Assembly (NCBI RefSeq): GCF_900106675.1
Contig: NZ_FNOB01000010.1
Span: 1-64,000, forward strand
Direction of reading: 5' to 3'
Source: Allgaiera indica
GTDB taxonomy: Bacteria > Pseudomonadota > Alphaproteobacteria > Rhodobacterales > Rhodobacteraceae
DNA length: 64,000 nt
Shown: positions 8,751 to 18,820 of the stretch, piece after piece
Layout: each line of letters opens with the position of its first letter
Position numbering within the stretch: position 1 is the first letter of the stretch
Made by a program: the position numbers and the translations under genes
Notes under the pieces: model-generated
Told to the model about the DNA's origin: nothing
The model's database searches: none
What the model saw: only the letters and a program-made list of their open reading frames with translations

Positions 8751-9920
8751 ATGCCGCTACGCCAGCCGCAAACCGCGCCGCATCCCACCGCCTGTCTCGC
8801 CCTGGCGGACGGGACGATCTTCTATGGCCAAGGGTTCGGCGCCACCGGCGTGACCGTGGCGGAACTGTGCTTCAACACCGCGATGACCGGCTATCAGGAG
8901 ATCATGACCGATCCGTCCTACGCCGGCCAGGTCGTGACCTTCACCTTTCCCCATATCGGCAATGTCGGCGTCAACGAGGACGATGACGAAACCGCCGAAC
9001 CGGTGGCCGAGGGCATGGTGGTGAAATGGGATCCGACGGTGCCGTCGAACTGGCGCGCCACCGCTGATCTGACAGATTGGCTGCGACGCAAGGGCCGGAT
9101 CTGCATCGGCGGCGTCGATACCAGGCGCCTGACCCGGGCGATCCGCCAGCAGGGCGCCCCGCACGTGGCGCTGGCCCATGATCCGGACGGCAAGTTCGAC
9201 ATCGCCGCGCTGGTCGCCAAGGCGCGCGCCTGGAAGGGGCTGGTCGGGCTTGATCTGGCGAAGGATGTCACCTGCGCGCAAAGCTATCACTGGGACGAAA
9301 TGCGCTGGGCCTGGCCCGAGGGCTATACCAAGCGCACCACCCCCGGCCACAAGGTCGTGGCGATCGACTATGGCGCGAAGCGCAACATCCTGCGCTGCCT
9401 GGCCTCGGCCGGATGCGACGTGACGGTCCTGCCGGCCACCGCGACCGCCGACGATGTTCTGGCGCAGAATCCGGACGGCGTGTTCCTGTCCAACGGGCCG
9501 GGGGATCCGGCGGCGACCGGTGAATATGCCGTGCCGACGATCAAGGCGATCCTGGCCGCGGAGATTCCCGTCTTCGGGATCTGCCTGGGCCACCAGATGC
9601 TGGCCCTGGCGCTGGGCGCGAAGACCGTGAAGATGAACCACGGCCATCACGGCGCCAACCATCCCGTCAAGGACCGCGAGACCGGCAAGGTCGAGATCAC
9701 CAGCATGAACCATGGCTTCACCGTGGACAGCCAGACCCTGCCCGCCGATGTCGTGGAAACCCACGTCAGCCTGTTCGACGGCTCGAACTGCGGCATCAGG
9801 GTGGCGGGCAAGCCGGTGTTCTCGGTCCAGTACCATCCCGAGGCCAGCCCCGGCCCCCAGGACAGCTACTACCTGTTCGAGCGCTTCTCCGAGGCGATGC
9901 AGGCCCGCCGCGCCGGCTGA
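8751..9920 (+). CDS. carA: Carbamoyl-phosphate synthase small (glutaminase) subunit
   Basis: 389 residues. CarA hydrolyses glutamine and channels ammonia to CarB for carbamoyl phosphate, the precursor of arginine and pyrimidines. The N-terminal small-subunit domain has FNTAMTGYQEIMTDPSYAG (about 40-60). The class I glutamine amidotransferase domain has the catalytic Cys in FGICLGHQM (about 278) and the His-Glu pair in QYHPEASPGP (about 362-364). carB is not in the window, as is common in alphaproteobacteria where the two genes are often separate. Confidence 0.97.
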   Translation: MPLRQPQTAPHPTACLALADGTIFYGQGFGATGVTVAELCFNTAMTGYQEIMTDPSYAGQVVTFTFPHIGNVGVNEDDDETAEPVAEGMVVKWDPTVPSNWRATADLTDWLRRKGRICIGGVDTRRLTRAIRQQGAPHVALAHDPDGKFDIAALVAKARAWKGLVGLDLAKDVTCAQSYHWDEMRWAWPEGYTKRTTPGHKVVAIDYGAKRNILRCLASAGCDVTVLPATATADDVLAQNPDGVFLSNGPGDPAATGEYAVPTIKAILAAEIPVFGICLGHQMLALALGAKTVKMNHGHHGANHPVKDRETGKVEITSMNHGFTVDSQTLPADVVETHVSLFDGSNCGIRVAGKPVFSVQYHPEASPGPQDSYYLFERFSEAMQARRAG

Positions 9921-9974
9921 ACCCGGGTAGGCCTGGCCGCCGGCCGACGCGGAAACAGGTGCGACGCGTTAGCA

Positions 9975-9989
9975 TTAACGACAAATTAA
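9975..9989 (+). promoter_or_regulatory. CtrA-type binding box
   Basis: TTAA-CGACAAA-TTAA matches the full alphaproteobacterial CtrA consensus TTAA-N7-TTAA. It sits 43 bases upstream of the GT2 gene at 10032, a position where CtrA could contact RNA polymerase. In Rhodobacterales CtrA controls motility, gene transfer agent and surface functions (established for the order). Binding here is inferred. Confidence 0.6.
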
Positions 9990-10031
9990 GTAAATTTGCC
10001 CGATCCTGCGCCGGCAGAGAACGGGTAAGGC

Positions 10032-11990
10032 ATGGTCACGAAAATCCGAGCCATTTCCGGCGGCGCCACACAGCGCGGGGTTTCGGCACGCGGTGAATCG
10101 CAGCGGCTGACCGACGTGCTGATCGAGATGGGCGCGCTCGACCCCGCCGAGGAGCCCCCCGCCGTGGCCCTGGCCGCCCGGCAGGAGGCGCGGCTTGCCG
10201 ATATCCTGTTCTACCAGGGGCTGGTCGGCGCGCCGCAGCTTCTTGCCGCCCAGGCGCGGCTTTTCGGGACCGAGGCGATCGACCCGCACGCAAGCCCCCC
10301 GGACCCGCGGCTGATCGATCGTTTCGGGGCGCATCGCTGCTTGCGCGAGGCGCTGGTCCCCTGGGCGCGGATCGGCGGCGCGGTGATGATCGCCACCGCC
10401 CGGCCCGAGATGTTCGAACGCCACCGGGCAGAGCTGCGGGCGCTGTTCGGACCCGTGGTGATGCGCCTTGCGCCGGAAGCCGAACTGACACGGGCGGTCC
10501 TGGCACTGCGCGCGCCCGCCCTGTCGCACCGCGCCGAGGGCCGCGTGGCCGAGGCCGAAAGCTGTCGGCCATGGCAACATGGGCGGGCCCGGGCCCTGGT
10601 GGTCGGCATGATGCTGGTCATCGCCGCGGGCCTGATCCTTGCACCAGCGCATGCGCTGCTGCTGCTGGGCGCCTGGGCCAGCCTGGCCATGACCAGCACG
10701 ATCGTGATGAAAGCAATGGCCGCGTTGGCGATGATGCGCGGAAACGGCCGCCCGCCCCCCCGGGACGAAGCACCCGCCGAGCATCCGCAGATCGCCCGGC
10801 TACCCTGTGTCTCGATCATGGTGCCGCTCTACCATGAACCCGATATCGCGCCGCGGCTGATCCGACGCCTCGGCCGGCTCGACTATCCGCGCGAATTGCT
10901 CGACGTCCTTCTGCTGGTCGAGGCCGAGGACCGGCGCACACTGGAAACCCTGCGCCGCCATGGGCTTCCGCCCTGGATGCGCGTTGCCATCGCGCCGGCG
11001 GGCAAGCTGAAGACCAAGCCCCGGGCGCTGAATTTCGGGCTCGACCTCTGCCGCGGGTCGATCGTCGGCGTCTGGGACGCAGAGGACGCCCCGGATCCGC
11101 AGCAGATACATGACGTCGTCCGCCGCTTCCACGAGCGCGGCGCCGAAGTCGCCTGTCTTCAGGGGCAGCTGGATTATTTCAACCCGCGCACCAACTGGCT
11201 GGCCCGTTGCTTCACCATCGAATACGCGACCTGGTTTCGTGTGGTGCTTCCCGGGATCGAGCGGCTGGGCCTGGCGATTCCGCTGGGGGGAACGACACTG
11301 TTCTTTCGCCGCGCCGCGCTTGAGGCGCTGGACGGCTGGGATGCGCACAACGTCACCGAGGACGCCGACCTGGGGATGCGGCTGGCACGGCATGGCTACC
11401 GTGCCGAGATGATCGAGACTGTGACCGGCGAAGAGGCGAATTGCCGCCTTCTGCCCTGGATCCGGCAGCGCTCGCGTTGGCTGAAGGGGTTCATGATGAC
11501 CTGGGCGGTGCACAACCGGGCGCCGCGCGAAACCCTGCGCCAACTGGGATGGAAGAAATTCCTGGGACTACAGGTGCTGCTTTTGGCAACGCTTTCCCAG
11601 GTCGTCCTTGCCCCCGTATCGTGGAGCTTCTGGTTGCTGGCCCTGGGCCTCGCCCATCCGCTGGCGGGGCTGCCGGCCTGGGCGGGGCAAAGCTTGATCG
11701 TGCTGTTCCTGTCCAGCGAGGCGGTCAATCTGGTTGTGGGGGTCTATGCCTGCCGCGGACGCCGGCATCGGTTCCTGATCCCCTGGGTACCGACGCTGAC
11801 GCTGTATTTCCCGCTCGCCACGCTGGCCGCCTACAAGGCGCTGTGGGAACTGGTGACCCGGCCCTTCTATTGGGACAAGACGGCACACGGGCTGTTCGAT
11901 ATTGGCGATCTGGAATCGCAACCGCCCCTTAGGTCCGCCGAACGGCGCAGGCATTCAAACGGGCCGAACGGCGCCGTCCGTCGGACGTGA
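10032..11990 (+). CDS. Membrane GT2 glycosyltransferase with MshEN-like N-terminal domain
   Basis: 652 residues. Residues about 25-150 resemble the N-terminal domain of GspE/MshE ATPases (LADILFYQGLVGAPQLLAAQA), a module that in some proteins binds cyclic-di-GMP. Two membrane helices lie at about 188-235. The GT2 catalytic domain follows: VSIMVPLYHE (about 258), the DxD-type DAED near 350, TEDAD near 441-445 and the QRSRW motif near 478, as in processive cellulose-synthase-like enzymes. More helices fill about 515-605. The likely job is polymerising or exporting a surface polysaccharide, similar to the XagB-type proteins of rhizobia. GTAAGG is close to the ATG and the site is suboptimal, so a later start is possible. 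A CtrA box lies upstream. Confidence 0.78.
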   Translation: MVTKIRAISGGATQRGVSARGESQRLTDVLIEMGALDPAEEPPAVALAARQEARLADILFYQGLVGAPQLLAAQARLFGTEAIDPHASPPDPRLIDRFGAHRCLREALVPWARIGGAVMIATARPEMFERHRAELRALFGPVVMRLAPEAELTRAVLALRAPALSHRAEGRVAEAESCRPWQHGRARALVVGMMLVIAAGLILAPAHALLLLGAWASLAMTSTIVMKAMAALAMMRGNGRPPPRDEAPAEHPQIARLPCVSIMVPLYHEPDIAPRLIRRLGRLDYPRELLDVLLLVEAEDRRTLETLRRHGLPPWMRVAIAPAGKLKTKPRALNFGLDLCRGSIVGVWDAEDAPDPQQIHDVVRRFHERGAEVACLQGQLDYFNPRTNWLARCFTIEYATWFRVVLPGIERLGLAIPLGGTTLFFRRAALEALDGWDAHNVTEDADLGMRLARHGYRAEMIETVTGEEANCRLLPWIRQRSRWLKGFMMTWAVHNRAPRETLRQLGWKKFLGLQVLLLATLSQVVLAPVSWSFWLLALGLAHPLAGLPAWAGQSLIVLFLSSEAVNLVVGVYACRGRRHRFLIPWVPTLTLYFPLATLAAYKALWELVTRPFYWDKTAHGLFDIGDLESQPPLRSAERRRHSNGPNGAVRRT

Positions 11991-12241
11991 ACCCGCGCCA
12001 GGCCCGATCTCGGCGCAGCGGGCGGACATGTCCATTCCCAAACTTGCCGCGCGGCACGCCCGCCCCTCCCCGGGACGCGTCCTGTCGCGACGACCCCGCC
12101 GGCGGTCTTATGGCCGCATTTGTCCCCGGGGGCCGGCCGTGCCGGGGCACCGGCCGGATCCGCGCCTCGCGACGCCCGAGCAGCATGACGGCAGCGGGCC
12201 CATGGCCAGGCCTTCGGACGGCCCCCGCCGCGCCGCGCCCT
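11991..12241. other. GC-rich intergenic stretch, nothing assigned
   Basis: 251 bp between the convergent GT2 and GntR genes. It is rich in CCCCGGG-type runs. I see no gene, tRNA or clear terminator with a T-tract. Confidence 0.5.
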
Positions 12242-12898
12242 TCAGTGTCCGCGCGGCTGCAATTCCCCGGCATCCAGCTTCAACCGGGTCTCGAAGGCCT
12301 TCGAGATATGGCGGCGCAGCGTCTCGGCGGCGGCGGTTTCGTCGCGCGCCGCGATCGCCGCGACGATCGCGTCATGTTCGTCCAGCGCCACCTCGTCCCT
12401 GCCCTCGGCCGCGAAGGAGGTGGTTGCCAGCAGCGCCATGGAGCGGTGCACAAGATCAAGCTGCTGCACCAGGAACCGGTTGTGCGATGCCAGGTGGATC
12501 TGCTTGTGGAACCGCCGGTTGGCGCGGCTCAGCGCCTGGGCGTCGCCCAGCATCCGCCGGTCGGCGACCGCCATGTCGCGCAGCACCCGGATCTCTTCGT
12601 CGCTGGCGTGGCGGGCGGCCAGGCGCGCGGCCAGGGCCTCCAACTCGGTCCGCACGGCGTAAAGCTCGGCCAACTGGTTGTGATCAAGCGAGGCCACGAT
12701 CAGGCTGCGCCCGTCGCGCGTCAGCATGGATTGCGTCTCAAGCCGCTGCAACGCCTCGCGGATCGGCGTGCGCGAGACACCGAAGCGTTCGGCCAATTCC
12801 GATTCCACCAGCCGGTCGCCGGGACGGTAAAGCCCGGTGTCGATCGCCTCGAGGATCAGCGAATAGGCATCCTTCTGGACGGGCTTGAGATCCTGCAT
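12242..12898 (-). CDS. GntR-family (FadR/FCD type) transcriptional regulator
   Basis: 218 residues. The N-terminal winged helix is at about 10-75 (YRPGDRLVESELAERFGVS then RTPIREALQRLE), and the C-terminal all-helical FCD ligand-binding domain has metal-binding-type residues (LYAVRTELEALA, NRRFHKQIHLASHN, DEHDAIVAAI). FCD regulators typically sense small organic acids and control catabolic genes. The ATG at 12898 fits the conserved MQDLKPVQKDAY start with CGGAGAA upstream; the frame stays open much farther but without homology. No catabolic partner is adjacent (the HAD gene is divergent), so the target is unknown. Confidence 0.88.
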   Translation of the reverse strand: MQDLKPVQKDAYSLILEAIDTGLYRPGDRLVESELAERFGVSRTPIREALQRLETQSMLTRDGRSLIVASLDHNQLAELYAVRTELEALAARLAARHASDEEIRVLRDMAVADRRMLGDAQALSRANRRFHKQIHLASHNRFLVQQLDLVHRSMALLATTSFAAEGRDEVALDEHDAIVAAIAARDETAAAETLRRHISKAFETRLKLDAGELQPRGH

Positions 12899-13048
12899 CC
12901 TGTTCTCCGGCGCGCCAGCGCGCGATCGTGAAAGCCTAGCCGTGGGCGCCGGTGCCTTCAAGCCCGCGGCAACACCCCCCGGGGGGCCTGCCGCCGCCCC
13001 CGATAGCCCCCCCTTGCCGCCCCGCCACGGCGGGCCTAGGGTCCGGCC

Positions 13049-13690
13049 ATGGTCGCGCAGCATTTTTCCCATGTCCGTGCCTGGGTCTTCGACCTGGACA
13101 ACACACTTTACCCGCCCGAGGCCCGGCTCTTCGACCAGATCGAGGTGAAGATGACCGCCTGGGTCATGCAAAGCCTCGGCGTCCCCCGGGCCGAGGCCGA
13201 CCGCCTGCGCCACCATTACTGGGCGACTTACGGCACCACCCTGGCCGGGCTGATGCGCGAACATGGCGTCGATCCCGGCCCCTATCTTGACGAGGTGCAT
13301 GATATCTCGCTTGACCATCTGCAGCCCGACGCGGCACTGGCCGGCCATATCCGCGCCCTGCCCGGGCGCAAGATCGTCTATACCAACGGCTGCGCGCCCT
13401 ATGCCGAACGCGTGCTGGCCGCGCGCGGCCTCGCGAACCTGTTCGACGCGGTCTACGGCGTCGAACACGCGGGTTTCCTGCCCAAACCCGAGCGCGCGGC
13501 GTTTGAGCGCATCTTCACCCGCGACGGCCTGTCGCCCGGTGAGGGCGCGATGTTCGAAGACGATCCGCGCAATCTGACGGCACCCCATGCGATGGGGATG
13601 CGTACCGTCCACGTCGCCCCGCGGCCCGAACCGGCACCCCATATCCACCACCATACCGCCGATCTGCGCGACTTCCTGTCGCGGATCTGA
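13049..13690 (+). CDS. HAD-superfamily pyrimidine 5'-nucleotidase
   Basis: 213 residues of the HAD-IA type resembling the yeast SSM1/PHM8-like pyrimidine 5'-nucleotidases. Motif I is FDLDNTLYP (catalytic Asp 15 and 17), motif II lies in KIVYTNGCAPYAERV (about 110-124), the motif III Lys in GFLPKPERAAF (about 149), and motif IV in MFEDDPRNL (about 169-176). It would dephosphorylate a nucleoside monophosphate or a related small phosphate in the cytoplasm. Transcribed away from the GntR gene; the 150-bp gap is very GC-rich. Confidence 0.85.
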   Translation: MVAQHFSHVRAWVFDLDNTLYPPEARLFDQIEVKMTAWVMQSLGVPRAEADRLRHHYWATYGTTLAGLMREHGVDPGPYLDEVHDISLDHLQPDAALAGHIRALPGRKIVYTNGCAPYAERVLAARGLANLFDAVYGVEHAGFLPKPERAAFERIFTRDGLSPGEGAMFEDDPRNLTAPHAMGMRTVHVAPRPEPAPHIHHHTADLRDFLSRI

Positions 13691-13805
13691 TACCCCGAAG
13701 CCCCCTACTGCGGCCGCGACGCTTCGCCGCGCTGCGGCATCATGACGTTTCCGTGTGCGGACCAGAGCCGCTAGAACACCCCGGAATGCGAACAGGAGCC
13801 ACGAC

Positions 13806-14033
13806 ATGACCGCCGCCGCGCTGCGCCGTACCTTCTTTGCCCTGCCGATCCTGGGCTGGATCGCCCGCGACATCGCCCACAAGGGCCAGGAAAACATCTG
13901 GTACGCACTGCTGACCTTCGTCAGCCTGGTCGCGATCGCGACGATCCTGTGGGGCCTGCCCGCCCTGTCGCTAAGCGCCCTGGCCATGGTGCCGGTGATG
14001 ATGGCGCTGCTGGTCCGCATCGCCGCCGGCTGA
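13806..14033 (+). CDS. Small conserved membrane protein, unknown function
   Basis: 75 residues starting MTAAALRRTFFALPILGW after AGGAG. Two hydrophobic segments are visible (about 9-18 with LPILGWI, and about 33-71), separated by the charged stretch RDIAHKGQENIWY. I believe similar short proteins occur in other Rhodobacterales, but I cannot assign a function. It stands alone between the HAD gene and the ubiH-type gene on the same strand. Confidence 0.72.
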   Translation: MTAAALRRTFFALPILGWIARDIAHKGQENIWYALLTFVSLVAIATILWGLPALSLSALAMVPVMMALLVRIAAG

Positions 14034-14061
14034 GGCGCCCCCCTCCGCACAACCTTCCCGC

Positions 14062-14098
14062 GCCGCCCGCACCCGCCCGCAGCCGCCCGCAGCCGCCG
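14062..14098 (+). repeat. Short period-10 GC repeat
   Basis: Near-perfect repeats of CCGCCCGCAG/C in the gap before the ubiH-type gene. Probably slippage of GC-rich sequence; no function is evident. Confidence 0.5.
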
Positions 14099-14173
14099 GC
14101 GGGCAAAGCCTTTCCCCGCCCCGCGCCCGGGTCTAAGTTGCCGCGCAGGTATCGCGCAGGAACGGAGGCGGCG

Positions 14174-15373
14174 ATGGAACGTGAAACGGTCGATATCCTG
14201 ATCTCGGGCGGCGGCGTCGCCGGGCTGACGGCGGCGGCTGCCTTCGGAACCGCCGGCTATTCGGTGCTATGCGTCGATCCCGCGCCGCCGGTCACCTCGG
14301 AACAGGACGAGGGCGCCGATCTGCGCACCACCGCCTTTCTGCAACCCTCTGTCCCCGTGCTTACCGCCGCCGGGCTGTGGGAGCGGCTGGAACCCTTCGC
14401 GACGCCGCTGCAGATCATGCGTATCGTGGACGCGGGCGGCGACACGCCAGAGCCGCGGGTGATCAAGGATTTCGACGCCGCCGACATTTCCGACCAGCCC
14501 TTCGGCTGGAACCTGCCCAACTGGCTTTTGCGGCGCGAGATGGTGGCGCGGCTGGAACAGATCGAAACCGCCCAGTTCCGTCCCGGTACCGGCACGCGCT
14601 CGGTCCTGACGCGAGACAACGAGGTGCTGGTGACGCTGTCCGACGGCGCCCAGGTCTCGGCACGGCTGCTGATTGGCGCGGACGGGCGCAATTCGGCGGT
14701 GCGCGAAGCGCTGGGCATTGGCGCGCGCACCATCCGCTACGGCCAGAAGGCGCTTGCCTTCGCAGTGACGCACCCGATCCCGCATGCCAATGTCTCGACG
14801 GAGATCCACCGCTCTGGCGGCCCCTTTACCCTGGTGCCGCTACCCGACCGCGACGGGTATCCCTGTTCCGCCGTGGTCTGGATGGAACGCGGCCCCGAGG
14901 CCCAGCGCCTGGCCGCCCTGCCCGAGGCCGAATTCGAGGCCGCGATGTCGGAACGATCGTGCCACCTGTTCGGGCCGCTGAAGCTTGCCAGCCGCCGCAG
15001 CGTCTGGCCGATCATCAGCCAGATCGCGCAGCGGATGACGGGCGCGCGCACCGCGCTGATGGCCGAGGCCGCCCATGTCGTGCCGCCGATCGGCGCCCAG
15101 GGCCTGAACATGAGCCTCGCCGACCTGCGGGTGCTGCTGGAACTGGTCGAGGGTCATCCCGGCGACATCGGCGCGGCGTCGGTGCTGGAAAGCTACCACC
15201 GCCGCCGCCACCCCGAAGTGCTGGCACGGGTGACCGGGATCGACGCGCTGAACCGGGCCTCGATGCTGGGGGGGCAGGGGCTGCGCGATCTGCGCGCAGG
15301 CGCGCTGAATGCGCTTTATTCCCTCGCCCCGGTGCGCAAGACCTTGATGCGCGCCGGGCTGGGAATGCGCTGA
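14174..15373 (+). CDS. ubiH: UbiH/UbiF/COQ6-family FAD-dependent monooxygenase
   Basis: 399 residues. Aromatic-ring hydroxylase of ubiquinone biosynthesis by family. FAD-binding ISGGGVAGLTAA is at 10-21, the DG motif in LIGADGRNSAVRE near 170, and the second FAD motif in EAAHVVPPIGAQGLN near 297-311, where the usual GD is replaced by EA. RBS GGAGG precedes the ATG. The C6, C1 and C5 hydroxylases of this family look alike, so the symbol shows family only; which ring carbon is modified cannot be read from sequence. Confidence 0.85.
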   Translation: MERETVDILISGGGVAGLTAAAAFGTAGYSVLCVDPAPPVTSEQDEGADLRTTAFLQPSVPVLTAAGLWERLEPFATPLQIMRIVDAGGDTPEPRVIKDFDAADISDQPFGWNLPNWLLRREMVARLEQIETAQFRPGTGTRSVLTRDNEVLVTLSDGAQVSARLLIGADGRNSAVREALGIGARTIRYGQKALAFAVTHPIPHANVSTEIHRSGGPFTLVPLPDRDGYPCSAVVWMERGPEAQRLAALPEAEFEAAMSERSCHLFGPLKLASRRSVWPIISQIAQRMTGARTALMAEAAHVVPPIGAQGLNMSLADLRVLLELVEGHPGDIGAASVLESYHRRRHPEVLARVTGIDALNRASMLGGQGLRDLRAGALNALYSLAPVRKTLMRAGLGMR

Positions 15374-15419
15374 CCGGAGGCCCCGGCGGCGCCGCACGGG
15401 GTGGGCCGGACGAGGGGCG

Positions 15420-16547
15420 TCAGAGCACCTCGTCCATCACCTCTTTCAGCCGCGTGATCGTGCCGTCCACATCATAGAGCTTGTCCAACCCGAACAGGCC
15501 CAGCCGGAAGGTGCGAAAACCTTCGGGCTCATCGCATTGCAGCGGCACGCCGGCCGCGATCTGCAAACCCTTGGCCGCGAATTTCTTGCCGTTCTGGATA
15601 TCGGGATCGTCGGTATAGCTGACCACCACGCCCGGCGCGCCGAAACCCTCGGCCGCGACCGAGCGCACGCCGTTCGCCGCCAACATCGCCCGCACGCCCT
15701 CGCCCAACTTCCACTGAGCCGATTTCAGCCGGTCGAAGCCATAGGCCCGGGTCTCAGCCATCGTGTCGCGGAAACCGGCCAGCGCATCGGTCGGCAGGGT
15801 GGCATGATAGGCATGGCCGCCGGCCTCATAGGCCTCCATGATCGCCAGCCACTTCTTCAGGTCCAGCGCGAAGCTGGTGGATTCGGTCGAATCGATGCGC
15901 GCCCGCGCCCTGTCCGACATCATCACCAAACCGGCCGATGGCGACGCCGACCATCCCTTCTGCGGCGCCGAGATCAGCACATCGACCCCCACCGCCTTCA
16001 TATCCACCCAGACCGCGCCCGAGGCCACGCAATCCAGCACGAACAGCGCGCCCACATCGTGCGCCGCGGTCGCCAGTGCGCGCAGATAGCCGTCCGGCAG
16101 GATGATCCCGGCGGCGGTCTCGACATGCGGGGCGAAGACCACGTCGGGTTTCATGTCATGTATGCGCGCCACGACCTCGTCGATCGGCGCCGGCGCGAAA
16201 GGGGCCTGAACCTCGTTGCCGTTCTGGCGCGCCTTCATCGCCGTGGTCTCCGAAGCAAATCCCCCCGCCTCGAAGATCTGGCTCCACCGGAACGAGAACC
16301 AGCCATTGCGCACTACCAGCGCCTTGCGGCCGGAAGCGAACTGCCGTGCCACCGCCTCCATCGCGCAGGTGCCGCCGCCGGGCACCAGCGCCACCGAGGC
16401 CGCGTTGTAGACCTCCTTCAACATCGACGAGATATCGCGCATCACCGCCTGGAACCTCGCCGACATGTGGTTCAGCGACCGGTCCGTGAACACGACCGAG
16501 AATTCCTGCAGACCGTCGGGATCGACATCGGGGCGCAAAGCGGGCAT
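15420..16547 (-). CDS. Class V aminotransferase (serine/alanine-glyoxylate type)
   Basis: 375 residues of the PLP-dependent class V family that includes serine-glyoxylate and alanine-glyoxylate aminotransferases. The PLP-binding Lys lies in SAPQKGWSASPSAGLV (about 194-209), preceded by FVLDCVASGAV (the Asp that holds the PLP ring) and LVPGGGTCAMEA (phosphate cup) near 54. The start is taken at 16547 because GGAGAGG immediately precedes that ATG; an upstream ATG at 16559 lacks a ribosome site. Downstream of the two Lrp genes on the same strand, and possibly an Lrp target. The precise amino donor is not determinable. Confidence 0.82.
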   Translation of the reverse strand: MPALRPDVDPDGLQEFSVVFTDRSLNHMSARFQAVMRDISSMLKEVYNAASVALVPGGGTCAMEAVARQFASGRKALVVRNGWFSFRWSQIFEAGGFASETTAMKARQNGNEVQAPFAPAPIDEVVARIHDMKPDVVFAPHVETAAGIILPDGYLRALATAAHDVGALFVLDCVASGAVWVDMKAVGVDVLISAPQKGWSASPSAGLVMMSDRARARIDSTESTSFALDLKKWLAIMEAYEAGGHAYHATLPTDALAGFRDTMAETRAYGFDRLKSAQWKLGEGVRAMLAANGVRSVAAEGFGAPGVVVSYTDDPDIQNGKKFAAKGLQIAAGVPLQCDEPEGFRTFRLGLFGLDKLYDVDGTITRLKEVMDEVL

Positions 16548-16611
16548 GGGCCTCTCCATTCAGTTGCTGCCGAAGGTGTAGCCCGCCACCCCCAATCCGG
16601 CCAGCCCCTGA

Positions 16612-16672
16612 TCTTCATCTTGGAAAAAATACTCCGGGGGAGTCGCGCCTGCGCGACGGGGGCAGAGCCCCC
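16612..16672 (+). repeat. Dispersed intergenic repeat, copy 4, double hairpin
   Basis: Core TTCATCTTGGAAAAAATACT then CCGGGGG, followed by two hairpins: GTCGCGC-CT-GCGCGAC (16642-16657) and GGGGGC-AGA-GCCCCC (16658-16672). It lies between the aminotransferase and the first Lrp gene. This copy shows the core-plus-hairpin plan most clearly. Confidence 0.65.
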
Positions 16673-16692
16673 TGCCGGGGTGCCACAGGCAC

Positions 16693-17151
16693 CTATCCGA
16701 TCGGTCCCGGCAGGCGCTCTTCGCTCAACAGCACATTGGCATCGACCTGCCCGATCCCCGGCAAGGTCATGACCCGCCGCCGCAATACGCGTTCGAAATC
16801 CGCCAGATCGCGGGCTACCACGCGCAGTCGATAGTCATAGGCGCCCAGGATATACTGCACCGTCTGCACTTCGGGGATGGCACTGACGGCGCGCTCGAAG
16901 TCCTCCAGGCTCACCCGTCCCCGGGTCGCCAGCTTCACCCCCAGGAAGACGGTCACCGAAAATCCCAGCGCCTCGCGGTCGACCACCACCCGACGGGTGC
17001 GGATGACACCGGCCGAGGTCAGCCGCTTCAGCCGCCGCCAGGCCGCCGGCTGCGACAATCCGTAGCGTCGCCCCAACTCTCCGGCGGACAGCGTCGCATC
17101 CGCCACCAGCGCCCGCAGGAATGCCCGGTCGAGATCATCGAGCGCGATCAC
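16693..17151 (-). CDS. Lrp/AsnC-family transcriptional regulator (second of a pair)
   Basis: 152 residues. An N-terminal winged helix (LDDLDRAFLRALVADATLS then ELGRRYGLSQPAAWRRLKRL) is followed by an alpha/beta RAM effector-binding domain (VQTVQYILGAYDYRLRVVARD). Lrp-type regulators bind amino acids and control their metabolism. Its ATG overlaps the stop of the upstream Lrp gene by four bases (ATGA), so the two are translationally coupled and could form a hetero-oligomer. Confidence 0.92.
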   Translation of the reverse strand: MIALDDLDRAFLRALVADATLSAGELGRRYGLSQPAAWRRLKRLTSAGVIRTRRVVVDREALGFSVTVFLGVKLATRGRVSLEDFERAVSAIPEVQTVQYILGAYDYRLRVVARDLADFERVLRRRVMTLPGIGQVDANVLLSEERLPGPIG

Positions 17152-17606
17152 AACGGCAACCCCTCGGCCGACTTGATCACCGAGACATGCATCAGCGCCT
17201 CGATATCGGCGATATGGGGCAGGCCCAGGATCCGCTCGCGGTAGACCTGCTGGTAATGCGCCATGTCCCGCGCCACCAGATTCAGCCGCAGATCGACTTG
17301 ACCCAGGAAAGTCTGGATCTCGATCACCTCGGGGATTTGACGTGCCTCGGCGATCAGCTCCTCAAAGGCGCGCGGCTGGGTCTTGTCGAGCGTCAGCCGC
17401 AGGCTCACCTCCACCTCGAAGCCCAGCGCGCGCCAGTCCAGCACCGCCTGCTGTCCCTTCAGCACGCCGCGTTCGCGCAATTTCTCGAGCCGGCGCCAGC
17501 ACGTAGCGGTGGTCACCCCCGCCCGCGCGGCCAGATCGGGGGTGGACACATCCGGCTCTGCCATCAGCTGGCGCAGGATGCGGCGGTCGGTATCGTCGAT
17601 CTGCAT
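17148..17606 (-). CDS. Lrp/AsnC-family transcriptional regulator (first of a pair)
   Basis: 152 residues from MQIDDTDRRILRQL. It has the HTH (TPDLAARAGVTTATCWRRLEKL) and the RAM domain (PEVIEIQTFLGQVDLRLNLVARD). A TTG at 17627 would add seven residues and sits in AT-rich leader sequence; the ATG at 17606 gives the family start, although neither has a good Shine-Dalgarno. Divergent from ilvC across an AT-rich 129-bp region, so this pair may control branched-chain amino acid synthesis and itself. Confidence 0.9.
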   Translation of the reverse strand: MQIDDTDRRILRQLMAEPDVSTPDLAARAGVTTATCWRRLEKLRERGVLKGQQAVLDWRALGFEVEVSLRLTLDKTQPRAFEELIAEARQIPEVIEIQTFLGQVDLRLNLVARDMAHYQQVYRERILGLPHIADIEALMHVSVIKSAEGLPL

Positions 17607-18758
<1,152 letters not shown>

Positions 18759-18795
18759 ATTCCCCGTCAGGCCGGTCCCCCGGCCCTGACCGACT

Positions 18796-18820
18796 GGGCG
18801 CCCTTCGGGGCGCCCTTTTT
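18796..18820 (+). terminator. Rho-independent terminator after ilvC
   Basis: Perfect 8-base stem GGGCGCCC (18796-18803 and 18808-18815) closed by the extra-stable tetraloop TTCG and followed by five T. It lies 38 bases after the ilvC stop. Confidence 0.93.

Noticed and set aside
9921-10031. Extra small gene between carA and the GT2 gene
   Set aside because: No ribosome site with an open frame; the stretch is better explained as a promoter with a CtrA box.
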